A stretch of 64,000 bases of DNA from UBA4717 sp045580165 (GTDB lineage: Bacteria; Bacillota; Clostridia; Oscillospirales; CAG-272): positions 77,011 through 141,010 of the forward strand of contig JAZNNG010000019.1 in assembly GCA_045580165.1 (NCBI GenBank). Reading direction: 5' to 3'. How positions within the stretch are numbered: the first letter of the stretch is position 1; every line of letters begins with the position of its first letter. The notes under the pieces were generated by a model. The model did no database searches, was not told the origin of the DNA, and saw only the letters and a program-made list of their open reading frames with translations. The position numbers were made by a program, and so were the translations under genes. This document shows positions 18,092-26,055 of this stretch, in pieces.

Positions 18092-18120
18092 AAAAAACTC
18101 CTCAGTTTTACCTGAGGAGT
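18092..18120 (-). terminator. Riboswitch-controlled terminator of metK
   Basis: ACTCCTCAGG with ACTGAGGAGT plus a T run, placed between the SAM-I aptamer and the metK ribosome site. It is the expression platform of the riboswitch. Confidence 0.9.
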
Positions 18121-18135
18121 CATTGAGACACATTT

Positions 18136-18221
18136 TTCTCATCTCTCAGGAATTAGCACCTTACGTTATGCAGGTTGCCGGGCTTCGCAGGGCCAGTCCC
18201 TCCGCCACTCTTGATAAGATA
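18136..18221 (-). promoter_or_regulatory. SAM-I (S-box) riboswitch aptamer
   Basis: The minus strand carries the S-box core in order: CTTATCAAGAG, GGCGGAGGGACTGGCCC, GAAGCCCGGCAACC, GGTGCTAATTCC, and GATGAG closing the P1 helix (18136-18143 with the 5' strand near 18214-18221). With SAM bound, the class favours the downstream terminator, so metK should be on when SAM is low. Confidence 0.97.
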
Positions 18222-18236
18222 TTCAACTGTAAATAT

Positions 18237-18265
18237 ATAATATCACAAAAAATTCTGTTTTTCAA
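18237..18265 (-). promoter_or_regulatory. Promoter of the metK leader
   Basis: -35 TTGAAA (complement of 18260-18265), -10 TATTAT (complement of 18237-18242), 17-bp spacer with TGTGA before the -10. The start of transcription is expected about 8 bp before the aptamer. Confidence 0.7.
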
Positions 18266-18281
18266 GTACTATTTTAATTTT

Positions 18282-19073
18282 TCAGCACATTTCACTGAGT
18301 TTTACAAGCGCTTTATAGCCTTTTTCGTAATATTCTCTGGGGGTAAGGTCTACATAAGTGCCTATGTCCTCGCGTATTGAGGTTTCAAGAGAAAGTGCGC
18401 CCTCATACCCTGCTTTTTTAAGATCACTCATTACTCGCTTAAAGTCGATAGTTGCATCAAACGGGATCATATGACAATCTGCATGAAGGATCGGCACAGT
18501 ACTGTAGCTCATACCGTAGTTATCGTGGATATGAGTGCAGCAAAGCTTATCGCCGTATATGGGAACGAAGCGCATTCCGGGAGTACAGCATGCCTCGTGT
18601 CCGACGTCGTAGCAAAAGCCGATGTCGAGGTCTGAAAGCTCGTGCATAACAACGCCGAGCATTTCGGGATATTCAAGGTTTTCAAAGCATATCTTTACTC
18701 CGCGCTCGGTCGCAAACATAGCAAGCTCACGAAAACGCTTAATACCGATTTGAGTTCCATGAGGCTCGGGTGCGCCTGCTGTCGGGTGAACAATAACGTG
18801 CTTAACACCGTGCTTTGATGCATCGATAACACAGTTTTTAAGTCTTTCGAGATAAGCTGCGCCGGCTTCACCCTCATCCCATATGCAATTTATGCCGAGA
18901 AAGGGCGAATGAAAGTTATCAACAGTTATATTATACTTATTGAACAAGGTCATAATGGTATCAATATCGCGGGATTCATCCCAGCCAAACATCGAATAAT
19001 TAAAGCCGATTTCAGCTATCATACTGATGTGTTCTTCATTAAGTGTTCTGACCATCATTCCGAATTTTTTCAT
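18282..19073 (-). CDS. Sugar phosphate isomerase/epimerase-like TIM barrel protein (copy 1)
   Basis: 263 residues, AP endonuclease family 2 (xylose-isomerase-like) TIM barrel. Metal-site positions follow family order: ENLEYPE (Glu near 134), IGFCYDVGHEACC (Asp and His near 162-166), CTHIHDNYG (His near 186-188) and LSLETSI near the end. Such proteins isomerise or epimerise sugars or related ketoses with a divalent metal; the substrate is not readable. It lies 12 bp after a second, clearly related gene with the same motifs, so the pair looks like a duplication that has diverged. Its end comes 16 bp before the metK promoter. Confidence 0.82.
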   Translation of the reverse strand: MKKFGMMVRTLNEEHISMIAEIGFNYSMFGWDESRDIDTIMTLFNKYNITVDNFHSPFLGINCIWDEGEAGAAYLERLKNCVIDASKHGVKHVIVHPTAGAPEPHGTQIGIKRFRELAMFATERGVKICFENLEYPEMLGVVMHELSDLDIGFCYDVGHEACCTPGMRFVPIYGDKLCCTHIHDNYGMSYSTVPILHADCHMIPFDATIDFKRVMSDLKKAGYEGALSLETSIREDIGTYVDLTPREYYEKGYKALVKLSEMC

Positions 19074-19085
19074 ATCGACACCACC

Positions 19086-19898
19086 TTACTCTCCGTCTGT
19101 AAGCTTGCGGAGTCTGAGAGCTGCATTGTATGACTTGTTTACAAACTCATTAAAGCTAATATCGCCGTAATGATCCATGCCGCCATAACACACCTCAAGC
19201 ATCAGAGAACCCGTGTAACCCGTATCTTTTATATCCTTACATACTGTTTCAAAGTCAATTATGCCGTCAAAAGGAATTTTGTGAAGGTCTTTGCGGTAAT
19301 GCTTCTCATCAAAAATACGGTCACTGAGATTATCGTGAAAATGTGTACATAGCAAACGATCACCGAACATCGGAAGAAATCTGTATCCGGGAGTAAAGCA
19401 ATTTTCGTGACCTGTATCATAGCAAAATCCAACGGTATCACACTTGAAACAATCAAGAACAAGCGCTGTAAGACGGGGAAATTCAAGATTTTCGAACGCG
19501 AGCTTTACTCCATACTTCTCAGCTTCAACCACAAGCTTTTCAAAACGTGTAAGTCCGATTCTTGAGCTGATAGGAGCATCATTGCCGATAGATACGTGTA
19601 TTACAACATAAGGAATACCGTTATTTCCCGCATCACGAATACACTTTTTAATTTCTTCTACAAAATAATCGCCTTCATTTGTACTTTCGTCCCAAAAAGA
19701 GTTTGCTTTTCCAAAGGGTGCGTGAAGTGTTTCAATTTCAAGTCCAATGCTGTCGCCGTGTTTTTTTAGCGCAGAATAATCAACTTCATTATACCAACTG
19801 TAAAAGCAAGTATCAAATCCGATGTCTTTGATGATGCTCATTTTGTCGAAATTATCACCGCTTAAAGCCATCGGTACACACATACCAAGTTTTCTCAT
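19086..19898 (-). CDS. Sugar phosphate isomerase/epimerase-like TIM barrel protein (copy 2)
   Basis: 270 residues, same family as the gene just downstream. Shared landmarks are the LHAPFGKANSFWDE segment, VVIHVSIGNDAP, LAFENLEFPRL (metal Glu), VGFCYDTGHENCFTPGYRF, CTHFHDNLSD and LMLEVCYGG. The overall layout (FxxMFGDRLLCTHFHDN, then KIPFDGIIDFETVCKDIKDTGYTGSL) matches copy 1 position by position, supporting tandem duplication. Substrate unknown; the two may act on different epimers or as a heteromer. It is 42 bp downstream of the small membrane exporter gene on the same strand. Confidence 0.82.
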   Translation of the reverse strand: MRKLGMCVPMALSGDNFDKMSIIKDIGFDTCFYSWYNEVDYSALKKHGDSIGLEIETLHAPFGKANSFWDESTNEGDYFVEEIKKCIRDAGNNGIPYVVIHVSIGNDAPISSRIGLTRFEKLVVEAEKYGVKLAFENLEFPRLTALVLDCFKCDTVGFCYDTGHENCFTPGYRFLPMFGDRLLCTHFHDNLSDRIFDEKHYRKDLHKIPFDGIIDFETVCKDIKDTGYTGSLMLEVCYGGMDHYGDISFNEFVNKSYNAALRLRKLTDGE

Positions 19899-19940
19899 TT
19901 TATCTCCGTTCCACCGTCAAATAACAGTTAAATGTAATTT

Positions 19941-20417
19941 TCAGTTAAACAATGACATTACAGCAACAACTAACTGCGAGCCAACAGTCATAATAATACC
20001 TGCGGTAACAACACCGACACAGATAGAAACAACCGATTTCCATTTCGGCATATCAAAAAGGGCAGCAACAAGCGCTCCTGTCCACGCGCCTGTTCCCGGA
20101 AGTGGGATAGCTACGAATACATACAATCCGAAAATTGCATATTTTTCAATCTTAGGGCGGTTCTTCTCTGCTTTCTGATAAACCCAATTTGAAACCTTGG
20201 AAAAGAGCTTGATACTACATCCTCTCATCCACTTGAGTACTGCTTTTACGAAAAATAAAATTACGGGAATCGGCAGACAGTTTCCTATTATACTCACAAC
20301 AAGTGTGGGAAGCCACGGGATCCCCATTCCCGTGCCTATCGGCACGGCTCCACGTAGCTCGATAAGCGGTACCATCGACACGCCGAAAACTATAAGATAT
20401 TTCAAAAGTAAGCTCAC
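19941..20417 (-). CDS. Small multidrug export family (PF06695-like) membrane protein
   Basis: 158 residues, strongly hydrophobic with about four membrane segments. The N-terminal VSMVPLIELRGAVPIGTGMGIPW and central KYAIFGLYVFVAIPLPGTGAWTGALVAALF are hallmark segments of the Sm_multidrug_ex family, distantly related to DedA-type proteins. Despite the family name, a drug-export role is not established for most members. It starts with GTG (AGGT upstream) 18 bp after ribU, so it probably shares the FMN-regulated transcript. Confidence 0.8.
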   Translation of the reverse strand: MSLLLKYLIVFGVSMVPLIELRGAVPIGTGMGIPWLPTLVVSIIGNCLPIPVILFFVKAVLKWMRGCSIKLFSKVSNWVYQKAEKNRPKIEKYAIFGLYVFVAIPLPGTGAWTGALVAALFDMPKWKSVVSICVGVVTAGIIMTVGSQLVVAVMSLFN

Positions 20418-20435
20418 TTTTTACCTCATCAATTT

Positions 20436-21050
20436 TTAAATATGTAATATTTTAGATATTCTCTTGTAAAGGACAAGCGAAATGATCGAGCATACTATAC
20501 CCTTAAGCAAATTAAACGGTGCAACTGCGAAAATCACCATTGTTTTAAGATCGGTTATCAAGGGATTTATATTTGTTGCCATACCTACTATTGCTTCGAT
20601 AGACATACCGTAAAGGGTTGAAAAAGCGGGAATAAGAATAAAATAATTAAGTACACCGCCTACGGCTGCGAGTGAAACCGCGCCTGTGATCATACCGATA
20701 ACCGCACCCTTTATGGTTTTATTGTATTTATATATCAACGCTGCGGGAAGTATAAATGAACATCCGGTAACGAAATTTGCAAATTCACCGACGTACGCCG
20801 TCGTAGTTCCGTTAAACAAAATATTAAGGAGATTCTTTAAAAGCTCCATAATAACACCGGCAATAGGGCCGATAGCAAAAGAGCCCATCATTATAATGGC
20901 TTCAGACAAATCGAGCTCATAAAACGAAGGGGCAAGAAAAGGAAGCGGAAACTCAAAAAGCATAACTACCGTCGCTATTGCAGAAAGTATTGCAATTTTA
21001 ATTGCGTAACGAAGGCCGTTTCCGCGCTTGTTTATAGCATTGTTATTCAT
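20436..21050 (-). CDS. ribU: ECF transporter S component for riboflavin (RibU)
   Basis: Substrate-binding membrane subunit of an energy-coupling factor transporter, 204 residues with five to six hydrophobic helices. The ELDLSEAIIMMGSFAIGPIAGVIMELLKN stretch (about 41-69) is typical of RibU, including the acidic pocket after the first helix pair. It needs the shared EcfA/A'/T module, which is not in this window. The FMN riboswitch in its leader supports riboflavin as the substrate. Genes for an exporter-like protein and two isomerase-like proteins follow closely and may be cotranscribed. Confidence 0.92.
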   Translation of the reverse strand: MNNNAINKRGNGLRYAIKIAILSAIATVVMLFEFPLPFLAPSFYELDLSEAIIMMGSFAIGPIAGVIMELLKNLLNILFNGTTTAYVGEFANFVTGCSFILPAALIYKYNKTIKGAVIGMITGAVSLAAVGGVLNYFILIPAFSTLYGMSIEAIVGMATNINPLITDLKTMVIFAVAPFNLLKGIVCSIISLVLYKRISKILHI

Positions 21051-21105
21051 ATTATTCTCCTCAAATTATATATTTTCTATAATTATGGGAGAAGATTGTC
21101 AAAAT

Positions 21106-21133
21106 AAAAAATCCTCGCAGACACCGCGAGGAT
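21106..21133 (-). terminator. Riboswitch-controlled terminator of ribU
   Basis: ATCCTCGC with GCGAGGAT (loop of 7), followed on the minus strand by a T run. It lies between the FMN aptamer and the ribU start and acts as the expression platform. Confidence 0.9.
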
Positions 21134-21139
21134 GACGGC

Positions 21140-21247
21140 ATCTTCTCTCATCCGGACTCTACCGTCGGCGCAGGAATTCCACCTGCTCGGCACTTTCGTG
21201 TTAGTGGGCTATACCACCGGTATGGATTTTCACCAATTCCTGAAGAT
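21140..21247 (-). promoter_or_regulatory. FMN riboswitch (RFN element)
   Basis: The minus strand shows the RFN core in order: ATCTTCAGG (P1), GGTGAAAATCC, ACCGGTGGTATAGCCC, GCCGAGCAGG, GACGGTAGAGTCCGGATGAGAGAAGAT. P1 pairs ATCTTC with GAAGAT (21140-21145 with 21242-21247). FMN binding should stabilise the terminator and shut off ribU. No convincing promoter is visible between tuf and the aptamer. Confidence 0.97.
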
Positions 21248-21252
21248 AATCT

Positions 21253-21280
21253 TATGCAGGGCTGAAATCAGCCCTGCATA
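21253..21280. repeat. 13-bp perfect hairpin between tuf and the FMN riboswitch
   Basis: TATGCAGGGCTGA and TCAGCCCTGCATA separated by two bases. It follows the tuf stop by 33 bp but lacks a T run on either strand, so it is at best a weak terminator. It may end or process the str-operon mRNA while letting some transcripts continue into ribU. Confidence 0.75.
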
Positions 21281-21313
21281 ATCAATCTTTAATTCAGAAT
21301 ATAACTACCGTTA

Positions 21314-22519
21314 TTATTCTTCGATATCAACAACTACGCCCGAACCAACAGTTCTACCGCCCTCACGGATAGCGAGACGGAGACCCTTTTCGATAGCGAT
21401 AGGAGTGATGAGCTCAACGTTCATGATAACGTTGTCGCCGGGACGGCACATTTCAACGTCAGCGGGAAGGTTGATAACGCCTGTAACGTCTGTTGTTCTG
21501 AAATAGAACTGAGGTCTGTAACCGGAGAAGAAGGGCTTCTGACGGCCGCCTTCCTTTTCGGTAAGAACGTAAACCTGAGCGCTGAACTTTGTGTGGGGGT
21601 TGATGGAGCCGGGCTTACAAAGAACCTGACCTCTTTCAATACCCTTCTTATCGATACCACGGAGAAGCGCACCGATGTTATCGCCTGCTTCAGCTTCGTC
21701 CATGAGCTTGTGGAACATTTCGATACCTGTGATAACAGTTGTCTTCTTTTCGTCTGTAAGACCAACGATTTCAACTGTATCGGACATCTTAAGGATACCA
21801 CGCTCTACTCTACCTGTAGCAACTGTACCACGACCGGAGATAGAGAATACGTCCTCGACAGGCATAAGGAAGGGCTGGTCAGCCTTTCTGTCGGGAGTAG
21901 GAATGTAGTTGTCAACTGCATCCATGAGCTCAAGGATAGGAGCGTAAACTGCATCGCTGGGATCCTTGCTTTCGGAAACGAGAGCTTCACGAGCAGAACC
22001 TCTGATTATCGGAATATCGTCGCCGGGGAAATCGTACTGAGAAAGAAGGTCACGGATTTCCATTTCAACGAGGTCGAGAAGTTCAGGGTCGTCAACGATA
22101 TCGCACTTGTTCATAAATACAACCATAGCGGGGATACCAACCTGACGGCCGAGAAGTACGTGCTCACGTGTCTGTGCGAGAGGTCCATCTGTACCTGCAA
22201 CAACGAGGATAGCACCGTCCATCTGAGCAGCACCGGTGATCATGTTCTTAACGTAGTCAGCGTGGCCGGGGCAGTCAACGTGTGCGTAGTGACGGTTAGC
22301 GGTTTCATACTCAACGTGACGAGTGTTGATTGTGATACCTCTTTCTCTTTCTTCGGGAGCGTTATCGATCTGGTCGTATGCCATAGCCTCGATGTTAGCG
22401 TTACCGAGAGAGAGAGTCTTTGTGATAGCTGCTGTAAGAGTTGTCTTACCGTGGTCAACGTGACCGATTGTACCAATGTTAACATGGGGCTTGGTACGTT
22501 CAAACTTAGCCTTTGCCAT
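21314..22519 (-). CDS. tuf: Elongation factor Tu
   Basis: Carries aminoacyl-tRNA to the ribosome; 401 residues, full length. G1 GHVDHGKTT (about 18-26), effector region PEERERGITINTRHVEYE, DCPGHADYVKNMITGAAQMDGAIL (G3), NKCD (G4) and the C-terminal EGGRTVGSGVV are all present. Last gene of the str operon, 76 bp after fusA. Typical GGAGG site just before ATG. Codon use is strongly biased, as expected for a highly expressed gene. Confidence 0.99.
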   Translation of the reverse strand: MAKAKFERTKPHVNIGTIGHVDHGKTTLTAAITKTLSLGNANIEAMAYDQIDNAPEERERGITINTRHVEYETANRHYAHVDCPGHADYVKNMITGAAQMDGAILVVAGTDGPLAQTREHVLLGRQVGIPAMVVFMNKCDIVDDPELLDLVEMEIRDLLSQYDFPGDDIPIIRGSAREALVSESKDPSDAVYAPILELMDAVDNYIPTPDRKADQPFLMPVEDVFSISGRGTVATGRVERGILKMSDTVEIVGLTDEKKTTVITGIEMFHKLMDEAEAGDNIGALLRGIDKKGIERGQVLCKPGSINPHTKFSAQVYVLTEKEGGRQKPFFSGYRPQFYFRTTDVTGVINLPADVEMCRPGDNVIMNVELITPIAIEKGLRLAIREGGRTVGSGVVVDIEE

Positions 22520-22595
22520 TTTTAGTTCCTCCTAAAAATATAAAATTCATTAAAATAGTTATTGTATTAATAGCCTTTCGTCTTTTAACTGTAAA

Positions 22596-24680
22596 TTACT
22601 GCTGGTTCTTGCCGCGCTTTGCAATGATGTCTTCCTGAATTGACTTCGGAACTTCTGCAAAGTGGCTGGGTTCCATTGAATAGGTACCACGTCCCTGTGT
22701 CATAGAACGGAGTGTGGTAGCGTATCCGAACATTTCAGACAGCGGAATCGCTGCTGTTACCTGCTGACCGCCTGCTACGGGATCCATAGACTGGATCTGT
22801 CCGCGCTTGGAGTTTACGTGTCCGATTACATCACCGAGGTAATCATCAGGTGTTACTACAACAACCTTCATTATCGGCTCGGTAATTACGGGATCGCACT
22901 TTCTCATAGCTTCCTTGAATGCCATAGAAGCACAAATCTTAAACGCCATTTCGGACGAGTCAACTTCGTGATATGAACCATCGTAAAGAGTGATCTTTAC
23001 GTCAACAACGTTGTAGCCTGCGAGGATACCGTTCTGCATTGCGCTCTGGAGACCGGAGTCTACTGCAGGGATGTATTCCTTCGGAATAGCACCGCCGACT
23101 ACCTTGTTAACGAATTCATAACCCTTACCGGGCTCGTTGGGTTCCATTGTGATCTTAACGTGACCGTACTGACCCTTACCACCTGACTGACGTGCATACT
23201 TGTGGTCAACATCCGCGCTCTTGCGGATGGTTTCCTTATATGCAACCTGAGGAGCACCAACGTTAGCTTCTACCTTGAATTCGCGGAGAAGTCTGTCAAC
23301 GATGATCTCGAGGTGGAGCTCACCCATTCCGGCGATGATAGTCTGACCGGTTTCGTCGTCTGTGTAGGTTCTGAAGGTCGGGTCTTCTTCAGCGAGCTTT
23401 GCAAGAGCAATGCCCATCTTTTCCTGACCTGCCTTGGTCTTGGGCTCGATAGCTACGCGGATAACGGGTTCCGGGAATTCCATAGACTCAAGTATAATAG
23501 GATGCTTGTCGTCACAGAATGTGTCACCTGTCGTTGTGTTCTTAACACCGCAAACAGCTGCGATATCGCCCGAGTAACAAGTGTCGATATCAGCGCGCTC
23601 GTTGGAGTGCATCTGAAGGATTCTACCGAATCTTTCGTTCGACTTCTTGTTGGAGTTATAGACATTTTCGCCCTTTCCGATTACACCGGAGTAAACTCTG
23701 AAGAAGCAGAGCTTACCAACGAAGGGGTCTGTCATGATCTTGAACGCAAGTGCCGAGAAAGGCGCCTTGTCGTCTGCAGGTCTCTCCTCTTCCTCGCCTG
23801 TATCGGGGTTAACACCCTTAATTGCGGGAATGTCGAGAGGTGAAGGCATAAAGTCGATAACTGCGTCGAGCATCTTCTGTACGCCCTTGTTCTTATAAGA
23901 AGTTCCGCATACTACGGGAACGATCTGGTTAGCTATTGTAGCCTTACGGAGCGCCTTCTTGAGTTCATCAACGGTGATCTCCTCATCGTTCATATACTTT
24001 TCGAAAAGTGCTTCGTCTGTTTCGCAGATGGATTCAACCATTGCTGCTCTGTATTCTTCTGCCTGCTCCTGCATATCTGCCGGGATAGGCTCAACTCTCA
24101 TATCCTTACCGAGGTCATCGTAATATACGTCAGCCTCCATATTCATGAGGTCGATAATTCCGCGGAATGTCGATTCTGCTCCGATAGGAAGCTGTATCGG
24201 CACTGCGTTTGCCTTAAGTCTGGACTTCATCATGTCGATAACTCTGAAGAAGTTTGCACCCATGATGTCCATCTTGTTTACGTACGCCATTCTCGGAACC
24301 TGATACTTATCAGCCTGACGCCATACGGTTTCAGACTGAGGCTCAACTCCGCCCTTAGCGCAGAAAACTGTTACGGATCCGTCGAGAACTCTCAAGGAAC
24401 GCTCTACTTCTACGGTAAAGTCAACGTGACCGGGTGTGTCGATGATGTTGATACGGTTGCCCTTCCAGTAACAGGTCGTAGCAGCGGAGGTAATTGTGAT
24501 GCCTCTCTCCTGCTCCTGCTCCATCCAGTCCATCGTAGCGCCGCCATCGTGAGTTTCACCCATCTTGTAGGTCTTACCGGTGTAGAAGAGTATACGCTCA
24601 GTCGTCGTAGTCTTACCTGCGTCGATATGAGCCATTATACCGATATTCCTTGTGTTCTCAAGTGAATATTCTCTAGCCAT
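22596..24680 (-). CDS. fusA: Elongation factor G
   Basis: Translocation GTPase of 694 residues. G1 AHIDAGKTTTTERILFYTG (about 17-35), switch region MEQEQERGITITSA, DTPGHVDFTVEVERSLRVLDG (G3) and NKMD (G4) are intact, and domain IV-V landmarks (GGAIPKEYIPAVDSGLQ, GDVIGHVNSKRGQI, EMFGYATTLRSMTQGRG) follow in order. It is the housekeeping EF-G. It sits between rpsG (30 bp upstream) and tuf. Confidence 0.99.
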   Translation of the reverse strand: MAREYSLENTRNIGIMAHIDAGKTTTTERILFYTGKTYKMGETHDGGATMDWMEQEQERGITITSAATTCYWKGNRINIIDTPGHVDFTVEVERSLRVLDGSVTVFCAKGGVEPQSETVWRQADKYQVPRMAYVNKMDIMGANFFRVIDMMKSRLKANAVPIQLPIGAESTFRGIIDLMNMEADVYYDDLGKDMRVEPIPADMQEQAEEYRAAMVESICETDEALFEKYMNDEEITVDELKKALRKATIANQIVPVVCGTSYKNKGVQKMLDAVIDFMPSPLDIPAIKGVNPDTGEEEERPADDKAPFSALAFKIMTDPFVGKLCFFRVYSGVIGKGENVYNSNKKSNERFGRILQMHSNERADIDTCYSGDIAAVCGVKNTTTGDTFCDDKHPIILESMEFPEPVIRVAIEPKTKAGQEKMGIALAKLAEEDPTFRTYTDDETGQTIIAGMGELHLEIIVDRLLREFKVEANVGAPQVAYKETIRKSADVDHKYARQSGGKGQYGHVKITMEPNEPGKGYEFVNKVVGGAIPKEYIPAVDSGLQSAMQNGILAGYNVVDVKITLYDGSYHEVDSSEMAFKICASMAFKEAMRKCDPVITEPIMKVVVVTPDDYLGDVIGHVNSKRGQIQSMDPVAGGQQVTAAIPLSEMFGYATTLRSMTQGRGTYSMEPSHFAEVPKSIQEDIIAKRGKNQQ

Positions 24681-24710
24681 TTGAATCTCCTTAAATTACT
24701 TCTCGGAAGA

Positions 24711-25181
24711 TCAATATCTGTAGTGAGCAAAAGCCTTATTAGCTTCAGCCATACGATGCGTTTCTTCCTTCTTCTTGAATGCACCGCCGGTGCTTCCTAC
24801 TGCGTCGATGATCTCGGCTGCAAGTCTTTCAGCCATAGTTCTTTCGCCTCTGGATCTCGAGAATGTTGTTATCCAACGGAGGCCGAGTGTCTGACGTCTT
24901 TCAGGTCTTACTTCCATAGGAACCTGATAGGTCGAACCGCCTATACGGCGAGCCTTTACCTCGAGAACGGGCATAATGTTTTCAAGCGCTTCGTTGAATG
25001 CGTCAAGCGGATTCTTCGAAAGCTTTTCTTCTACTATCGCAAATGCGTCGTAGACGATTTTCTGAGCAACGCCCTTCTTGCCGTCGAGCATTATATTATT
25101 GATAAGCTTTGTTACGAGCTTAGAATTATAAAGCGGATCCGGCAGAACGTCTCTTTTGGAAATTTTTCCTCTTCTGGGCAT
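24711..25181 (-). CDS. rpsG: 30S ribosomal protein S7
   Basis: 156 residues, full length; binds the 3' major domain of 16S rRNA and helps nucleate the 30S head. Sequence is canonical: MPRRGKISKRDVLPDP at the start, GGSTYQVPMEVRPERR (about 75-90), and HRMAEANKAFAHYRY at the end. ATG at 25181 is chosen because GGAGGG lies 8 bp upstream and the product then begins MPRRG; the longer reading is in the leader. Confidence 0.98.
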   Translation of the reverse strand: MPRRGKISKRDVLPDPLYNSKLVTKLINNIMLDGKKGVAQKIVYDAFAIVEEKLSKNPLDAFNEALENIMPVLEVKARRIGGSTYQVPMEVRPERRQTLGLRWITTFSRSRGERTMAERLAAEIIDAVGSTGGAFKKKEETHRMAEANKAFAHYRY

Positions 25182-25381
25182 TGTACTTCCCTCCTTCATA
25201 TAAAATAATGAATTCACAGGTACTCGAAAGATTTCTCCCGTTAATGCTTACCTTCAAAGGAAAAACTGCGGTTGTAAACATAAACACACACTATTTTCTT
25301 TTGAGGAAACATAACTTTTTTAACTTCTCGTATACCTTCGCGGCATTTTAGCCGCATTGTTTTGAAGTAATTTTTGTACTA
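25182..25381 (-). other. rpsL-rpsG spacer
   Basis: A 200-bp gap, long for an str operon. It holds a GCGGC/GCCGC hairpin (25340-25355) near the rpsL end and AT-rich sequence before the rpsG ribosome site. I see no T run or clear promoter. Confidence 0.5.
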
Positions 25382-25795
25382 TTACTTCTTAGGACGCTTA
25401 GCACCGTACTTAGAACGAGACTGCATACGGTTGTTAACGCCTTGTGCATCAAGAGTACCACGGATGATATGATAACGTACACCGGGGAGGTCACGTACAC
25501 GTCCGCCTCTTATAAGAACAACTGAGTGCTCCTGAAGTGTGTGTCCGATACCCGGGATGTAGGTTGTCGCTTCAAGTCCGTTTGTAAGTCTTACTCTGGC
25601 GATCTTACGAAGAGCCGAGTTAGGCTTCTTAGGGCTTGTTGTGGTAACCTTAGTGCATACGCCTCTCTTCTGAGGTGAAGGCTGGTCTACGGCTTTCTTT
25701 GTGAGGGAGTTGAAGCCCTTCTGAAGAACAGGAGCCTTGGACTTGTATGTCTTTTCCTGTCTGCCGTACTTTACAAGCTGGTTAAATGTTGGCAT
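25382..25795 (-). CDS. rpsL: 30S ribosomal protein S12
   Basis: Decoding-centre protein, 137 residues. PKKPNSALRKIARVRL and the RGGRVRDLPGVRYHIIRG loop are canonical, with the lysines linked to streptomycin sensitivity unchanged. The segment before PQKRGVC (GFNSLTKKAVDQPS) is about 13 residues longer than in E. coli, a form usual in Clostridia. First gene of the str operon, with its own promoter and a leader of about 118 nt. AAGGAGGTGC lies just before the ATG. Confidence 0.98.
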   Translation of the reverse strand: MPTFNQLVKYGRQEKTYKSKAPVLQKGFNSLTKKAVDQPSPQKRGVCTKVTTTSPKKPNSALRKIARVRLTNGLEATTYIPGIGHTLQEHSVVLIRGGRVRDLPGVRYHIIRGTLDAQGVNNRMQSRSKYGAKRPKK

Positions 25796-25881
25796 ATTGC
25801 ACCTCCTTAAAAAATAGTGAAATGTTTATATCTACAACCGCCGCATTACTTTGGCGAATGTATTCAAAACGCAGGTAAATC

Positions 25882-25949
25882 CGACGGAAGACATAGCTCT
25901 CCCGTCGAAAATACAATACATTATAGCATTATTTCCGTATTTTTGTCAA
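25882..25949 (-). promoter_or_regulatory. str operon promoter and leader hairpin
   Basis: -35 TTGACA (complement of 25944-25949) and -10 TATAAT (complement of 25920-25925), 18-bp spacer, TGC before the -10. A CGACGG/CCGTCG hairpin (25882-25907) lies at the start of the transcript. This promoter drives rpsL-rpsG-fusA-tuf independently of rpoBC, which are not adjacent here. Confidence 0.8.
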
Positions 25950-26055
25950 GTCGGTTTCGCGTTTTTGCAAAAATTTACAGAAAATCTCCGTTATGCACAA
26001 ATTTCCTTGGCATATTTATATTATTTGTGCAATTTTGCGCAAATATTCACGGGGA

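Noticed and set aside
16958..18115. Plus-strand frame of 385 codons opposite metK
   Set aside because: Shadow of the highly biased metK codons; metK is certain.
21593..22525. Plus-strand frame of 310 codons opposite tuf
   Set aside because: Shadow of tuf; Cys- and Val-rich nonsense composition.
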